Positions 59,905 through 64,000 of a stretch of 64,000 nucleotides of DNA are shown piece by piece. The notes beneath the pieces were generated by a model. The model made no database searches and was not told the origin of the DNA. It worked only from the letters and a program-made list of their open reading frames with translations. Position 1 is the stretch's first letter, and every line of letters begins with the position of its first letter. This DNA comes from Terriglobia bacterium (GTDB lineage Bacteria; Acidobacteriota; Terriglobia; Terriglobales; Acidobacteriaceae). Position numbers and translations under genes: made by a program. The DNA lies in the NCBI GenBank assembly GCA_020073165.1, contig JAIQFP010000013.1, positions 62,001 through 126,000 of the forward strand, written 5' to 3'.

Positions 59905-60585
59905 GTGGAGCAACCGACCGTATTGATCATTTCCGATGACGCCGACTTCGCCCGCGCCGTAACCGCCCGCTGGCAGGCGGAACGCTGCGTGCCTGCGTTC
60001 ACCCTGATGAGCGGGGATGTCTGCCTGGGAACGGACCCGGAGACCTTTGACATGGCCATTGTCGGCACCCTGCGGCCGGGGATTCTTCCCGCCGCCCTGG
60101 CCACACTCGAGCCTTCCGGGAAGCCAATCCTGCTGCTGTGCAAGGATAGCCAGTCCGCCCAGGAGGTTCGCGAGACCCAGCCGCGGGTCACGCTCCTGCG
60201 CCAGCACGAAGGCTGGCTTGATGCGCTGGTGCTGCTGGCGTCGGAAGTGCTGCGTCGCTGCGAGGCCGTGGCTCGTGCCCGGCAGGCCGAGCAGGCCAAT
60301 GCGGTATTGCAGCAGCAAGCCACCCTCGGGCGCTACATGCTGGATATGCGCCACACCCTCAATAACGCACTGACCTCGGTCCTGGGCAACTCCGAACTGT
60401 TGCTGTTGGAGCCTGGTTCCCTCTCCGCGGGAGCGCGCTCCCAGATCGATACAATTCGCAACATGGCGGTGCGGATGCATGAGATCCTGCAGCGTTTTTC
60501 GTCGATCGAGAAGGAACTGAGTGTCCTGGAAAAGCAATTCCAGAACGAAGTCAGGATGAAGTCTCAAGCCGCCGCCACCTTGTAG
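59905..60585 (+). CDS. Pseudo-receiver plus DHp (HisKA-only) protein
   Basis: 226 residues, GTG start with GGAG 9 nt upstream. Residues 1-120 have the receiver layout (VLIISDDADFARAVTARWQAERC… VLRQHEGWLDALVLLASEVLRR). The expected phospho-Asp strand reads FDMAIVGTLRPG, so the acceptor is missing, and no clear Lys is found. Residues ~125-210 form a HisKA-like helical pair with an H-box-like RYMLDMRH150TLNNALTSVLGNSELLLLEPG. There is no ATPase domain. It could be a phosphotransfer or docking dimer that receives phosphate on His150 from another kinase, such as CheA or the large kinase upstream. It sits between the unknown 58816 gene and the second cheR. Confidence 0.8.
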   Translation: MEQPTVLIISDDADFARAVTARWQAERCVPAFTLMSGDVCLGTDPETFDMAIVGTLRPGILPAALATLEPSGKPILLLCKDSQSAQEVRETQPRVTLLRQHEGWLDALVLLASEVLRRCEAVARARQAEQANAVLQQQATLGRYMLDMRHTLNNALTSVLGNSELLLLEPGSLSAGARSQIDTIRNMAVRMHEILQRFSSIEKELSVLEKQFQNEVRMKSQAAATL

Positions 60586-60634
60586 CGGCGGCACAAATTC
60601 AAGTCTCCCCCCAAACGCACCCGGTGAGTGCAGC

Positions 60635-60650
60635 GCCGGTCCCCACCGGC
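60635..60650. repeat. GC palindrome family member upstream of second cheR
   Basis: GCCGGT (60635-60640), CCCC, ACCGGC (60645-60650), preceded by the same AGCGCCGG prefix as the copies at 13551 and 23236. It lies in the 105-nt gap between the DHp protein and CheR genes. Confidence 0.5.
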
Positions 60651-60690
60651 CCTCTGCCCCCGCACCTGCCAGGGCACAGACGCAACCCAT

Positions 60691-61551
60691 ATGCAAAGGT
60701 TCTCCACCAGCGCCGCCATCCTGGAGCACGAACTCTCCGAACTGCGCCTCATCGTGGAACGCCAGGCCGGCGTGCTGCTCGATGCCTCGTCCCAAGACCT
60801 GGCCCAGGTCGTCACCCAATATCTGGAATCACAACACCTGGCCTCGGTAAAGGATCTGCTCGAGTTGCTGCGCTCCTCGGCGTCAGCCTGCGAAAACCTG
60901 ATCGGGCCCCTGCTCGATGGCGAGACTTGCTTCTTCCGTCACCCCGCCGCATTCGATTCCTTGACCAGATTAGCTCTGCCGGAAATCCTGGCCCGCAAGT
61001 CGTCCGAGAGCCCGCGTACTCTCCGTATCTGGAGTGCTGGCTGCTCCACCGGCGAAGAACCCTACTCCATTGCTATCTCGGTCTGTGAAACTGTGAACTG
61101 CAACGGCGGCGGATGGAATGTCCACATCGTGGCCAGCGACATTCGCCGCAAACGTCTGGAGCTTGCCGAACGCGGCCTCTACCAGGAAAGCGCGCTCGCC
61201 CACGTTCCCTCGCACCTGGTCCGGCAGTACTTCGTAAAGGTGGGCGAGCATTTCATTGTGAAACCGCGGGTGCGCAATTTGGTCCGCTTTGCGCCCATGA
61301 ACCTGGCCCAGCCCGTCTACATCGGGCGCTTCGACTGCATTTTCTGCATGGATGTGCTGCCTTACTTCTCCATGTCGCAGCGCATGGCCCTGGCGCAGCG
61401 CTTGCACTGCTACCTGCAACCGGGTGGCTACTTGTTCTTGGCACAGGGCGAGAAACTTCCCGCGGTGGGAGTGACCTTCAACTGGCAGAAGAACGGGGAG
61501 TACCTACTCTATCAGAAACCGATGGCCGCAGCAGCCAAGTCTGGCACATAG
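60691..61551 (+). CDS. Second CheR-type methyltransferase
   Basis: 286 residues from the ATG at 60691; an upstream frame exists but has no ribosome site. N-terminal helical domain (SAAILEHELSELRLIVERQAGVLLDASSQDLAQVVTQYLESQ), then the SAM domain with LRIWSAGCSTGEEPYSIAISVCE, NVHIVASDIRRKRLELAERGLYQ and FDCIFCMDVLPYFSMSQRMALAQRLHCYLQPGGYLFLAQGE. The CheR active-site Arg region R-N-L-V-R-F-A is present. The FCMDVLPYF segment departs from the usual FCRNVLIYF: the Arg-Asn of that catalytic/binding loop is Met-Asp. Activity or substrate may therefore differ from the operon CheR 16 kb away. It may modify a receptor not in this window. Confidence 0.9.
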   Translation: MQRFSTSAAILEHELSELRLIVERQAGVLLDASSQDLAQVVTQYLESQHLASVKDLLELLRSSASACENLIGPLLDGETCFFRHPAAFDSLTRLALPEILARKSSESPRTLRIWSAGCSTGEEPYSIAISVCETVNCNGGGWNVHIVASDIRRKRLELAERGLYQESALAHVPSHLVRQYFVKVGEHFIVKPRVRNLVRFAPMNLAQPVYIGRFDCIFCMDVLPYFSMSQRMALAQRLHCYLQPGGYLFLAQGEKLPAVGVTFNWQKNGEYLLYQKPMAAAAKSGT

Positions 61552-61801
61552 CAATGAAAGGCCACTGCGGCCGCATAGAGCCGGCAGTGGTAACCAACTT
61601 CGAACCCCTAGAGAACTCCTAGGCCTGGCTGGGGATATCGCCTGATTACGTCGGCTGACATTTTGGCGGCCTCAAGATCACTATAGGCCTAGACCAAGTC
61701 CCGGTCGTGAGACTAGACCTTTAGACAACTGTGCGGCTCCGCCCCGCCTCGCTAGACTTGTGCCATCGGGTCTCGACAGCGAGAGGGGGAACTAGCCTGC
61801 G

Positions 61802-62428
61802 ATGCACATGCAATGGTTCAGCCAGCTCAGCATCCCGTTTACCCTGATTGTGGCTTACATTCCACTGATTGCGACCGTGGCGACGACCATTCTCAGCCTG
61901 GTCCTGGCCCGCGCTACCCTGCGCTACGCCGAGGCCAGCGATAAAAGCCTGGCGCTGGCGCGCGAGGAGTTCGAACGCCAATGGGCACCCGAGCTGCACA
62001 TCAAGCTGGAGAAGCTCTCCTCTGGTCAGGCGAATATCGTGGTCACCAACCTGGCCAGGATTTCTGTGCTGCTGCAAATGGTGCAGTTGCGCCGCCTGGC
62101 GATGGGGGTGCCTTCTTTGCGCTCCTTCCTGAATGAACCGCTGGTCGGCGGCAGCACCTGGACCAACGAGCTGGGAAACCATCTGTTTGCCTGCACCGGC
62201 GACGATTACGAAGGCCAGATCGCCACCACCATAACTTTTTATGCCTCCGGCCGCATGTACCGGACCGACTGGTTCCGCTTTCAGATTCAGGTGAGCCACG
62301 GGGAAATTCTCCGCCTTGACCCCGTGAACATCGCGGCGCGCCGGGTGCGCGTGCTCGATGGCGCGGCCAAGACACGGCAGGAACTGGTCAAGGATGTGGT
62401 CGAAGTCGCCGCCGAGAACGAGGAATGA
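61802..62428 (+). CDS. Membrane-anchored protein of unknown family
   Basis: 208 residues from the ATG at 61802, with GGGGGA 13 nt upstream; an ATG at 61808 is equally possible. One strong membrane helix (residues ~12-38, PFTLIVAYIPLIATVATTILSLVLA) is followed by a short coiled coil (LARATLRYAEASDKSLALAREEFERQ) and a 140-residue beta-rich soluble domain (APELHIKLEKLSSGQANIVVTNLARISVLLQMVQLRRLAMGVPSL… IATTITFYASGRMYRTDWFRFQIQV). The general plan, membrane helix, coil and beta domain, is like that of the transposon passenger protein at 47928, but I see no sequence similarity. No function assigned. The 250-nt gap upstream has a CCACTGC…GCAGTGG hairpin near 61563-61588. Confidence 0.75.
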   Translation: MHMQWFSQLSIPFTLIVAYIPLIATVATTILSLVLARATLRYAEASDKSLALAREEFERQWAPELHIKLEKLSSGQANIVVTNLARISVLLQMVQLRRLAMGVPSLRSFLNEPLVGGSTWTNELGNHLFACTGDDYEGQIATTITFYASGRMYRTDWFRFQIQVSHGEILRLDPVNIAARRVRVLDGAAKTRQELVKDVVEVAAENEE

Positions 62429-62447
62429 ATCGGCTACGCTGCCATGG

Positions 62448-62816
62448 TCAGGACCCAGCCACCCTTGGCTTTGAGGGCGCGAGCACGATCAGTGGTACAC
62501 CGACGATAACAAACAGAAGTACGCCGCCCAACAGATGTCCGCGTTCGCTCGCAATCTGGAATGCCTGCACCGCCATAACCGCGGCGTGGACAAGGCTCGA
62601 CCATGCGGTAAATGCAATCAGGCTGCGATTCGTCGATGGGTTACGCGCTGCTAACAGCACGAAAATTCCCAGTGTGACATAGACGCCAAGCATCATCGTC
62701 AGCGCGGCTTCCGACTGCTTCGCTTGCCACAGAAATGTCATCAAGGGATAAACACCGGCTAAGAACGTCAATCCCACCAACACCAATAGAATCTTTAGCG
62801 CTCGTTCTCGACTCAT
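62448..62816 (-). CDS. Small four-helix membrane protein of unknown function
   Basis: 122 residues from the ATG at 62816 (GGAGG 5 nt upstream). It is almost wholly hydrophobic: helices at ~8-28 (LKILLVLVGLTFLAGVYPLMTFL), ~34-55 (AALTMMLGVYVTLGIFVLLAA), ~62-84 and ~92-115. Asn-Pro-Ser-Thr-Asn-Arg-Ser in the central loop and two Ser-Glu-Arg turns are the only polar segments. I do not recognise a family with confidence. It is convergent with the gene at 61802 and followed by uvrB on the same strand 130 nt upstream, with no operon signal. Confidence 0.75.
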   Translation of the reverse strand: MSRERALKILLVLVGLTFLAGVYPLMTFLWQAKQSEAALTMMLGVYVTLGIFVLLAARNPSTNRSLIAFTAWSSLVHAAVMAVQAFQIASERGHLLGGVLLFVIVGVPLIVLAPSKPRVAGS

Positions 62817-62946
62817 TGTGCCCTCCTGCCAAGAACTGAAATAGGGAAAAGAGCAGGCACACGCCAATCATCGACGTGAATCTTAAGTGGATGGCATGGG
62901 ACAGGTCAACGAAACCGGAGGTATCGACGCTCGAACCATTACTTCT

Positions 62947-64000
<1,054 letters not shown>

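Noticed and set aside
61561-61590. Terminator after the second cheR
   Set aside because: The CCACTGC/GCAGTGG hairpin lacks a T-run and has a long loop, so it is only a possible stem.

Overview
The window is about 64 kb of GC-rich bacterial DNA that looks like an Acidobacteriota (Terriglobia-type) genome. The markers are a subtilase tail of GDSAMW repeats, a VWA protein of the acidobacterial type, an orphan duplicated MacB/FtsX permease (ADOP type), remains of a Ser/Thr kinase-TolB propeller fusion, CRTAC/UnbV and YVTN propeller proteins, and Ku. Both ends cut genes: the 3' end of a subtilase-like gene on the left and the 3' two-thirds or so of uvrB on the right.

Layout. 1-2.1 kb: subtilase tail, a decayed kinase-propeller pseudogene and a secreted VWA protein. 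2.3-8.5 kb: a CRTAC/UnbV protein and an RND efflux pump with its adaptor. 8.6-15.3 kb: glycerate 2-kinase, a VOC protein, an MBL-fold hydrolase, a beta-hydroxyacid dehydrogenase, a fatty-acid desaturase and a two-component pair. 15.3-20.4 kb: the ADOP permease and a large Big_2 lipoprotein with a textbook terminator. 20.5-26.5 kb: a pyruvate dehydrogenase operon (aceE-aceF-lpdA). 26.6-39.4 kb: a metallopeptidase, a SpoIIE phosphatase, rarA, an RNA methylase with a tyrosine phosphatase, tsaC with a YdcF-like gene, a DinB protein, a cyclase, DUF92, ku and a YVTN lipoprotein. 39.5-47.6 kb: a complete chemosensory operon on the minus strand (TonB-like, mcp, cheW, cheR, cheA, cheB, cheY, cheX). 50.5-56.1 kb: a divergent giant GAF/PAS histidine kinase, a receiver and an NtrC-type activator. 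56.2-61.6 kb: a peptidase-TPR protein and a second sensory cluster (PilZ-like, unknown, pseudo-receiver/DHp, second CheR). The right end has two small membrane proteins and uvrB.

The main discovery is a mobile element at 47856-50368 inserted between the two divergent signalling operons. It has 24-bp terminal inverted repeats with one mismatch, a perfect 8-bp target duplication (CATAATTC) and an IS1595/ISXO2-type DDE transposase. It also carries passengers: a two-helix membrane protein of unknown family, a 43-codon gene, structured RNA and a tRNA-like gene with an 8-bp acceptor stem, 4-bp T stem, long variable arm, G73, encoded CCA and anticodon UAU. These features fit a serine-type 'allo-tRNA' that would read AUA. 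The element's own genes use AUA 7 times among 33 Ile codons, while the two host genes I hand-checked (ku, tsaC) use none. Each inverted repeat supplies a -35 box for an inward promoter, and the transposase promoter predicts a leaderless transcript. A transposon that carries its own aberrant tRNA is the part of this window most likely to be undescribed.

Two further themes recur. One is a family of short palindromes with a GCGTCYCGC-like core and co-varying arms, found after stop codons and once in frame inside the aceF linker. The other is runs of 8-12 nt near-repeated words in many intergenic gaps.
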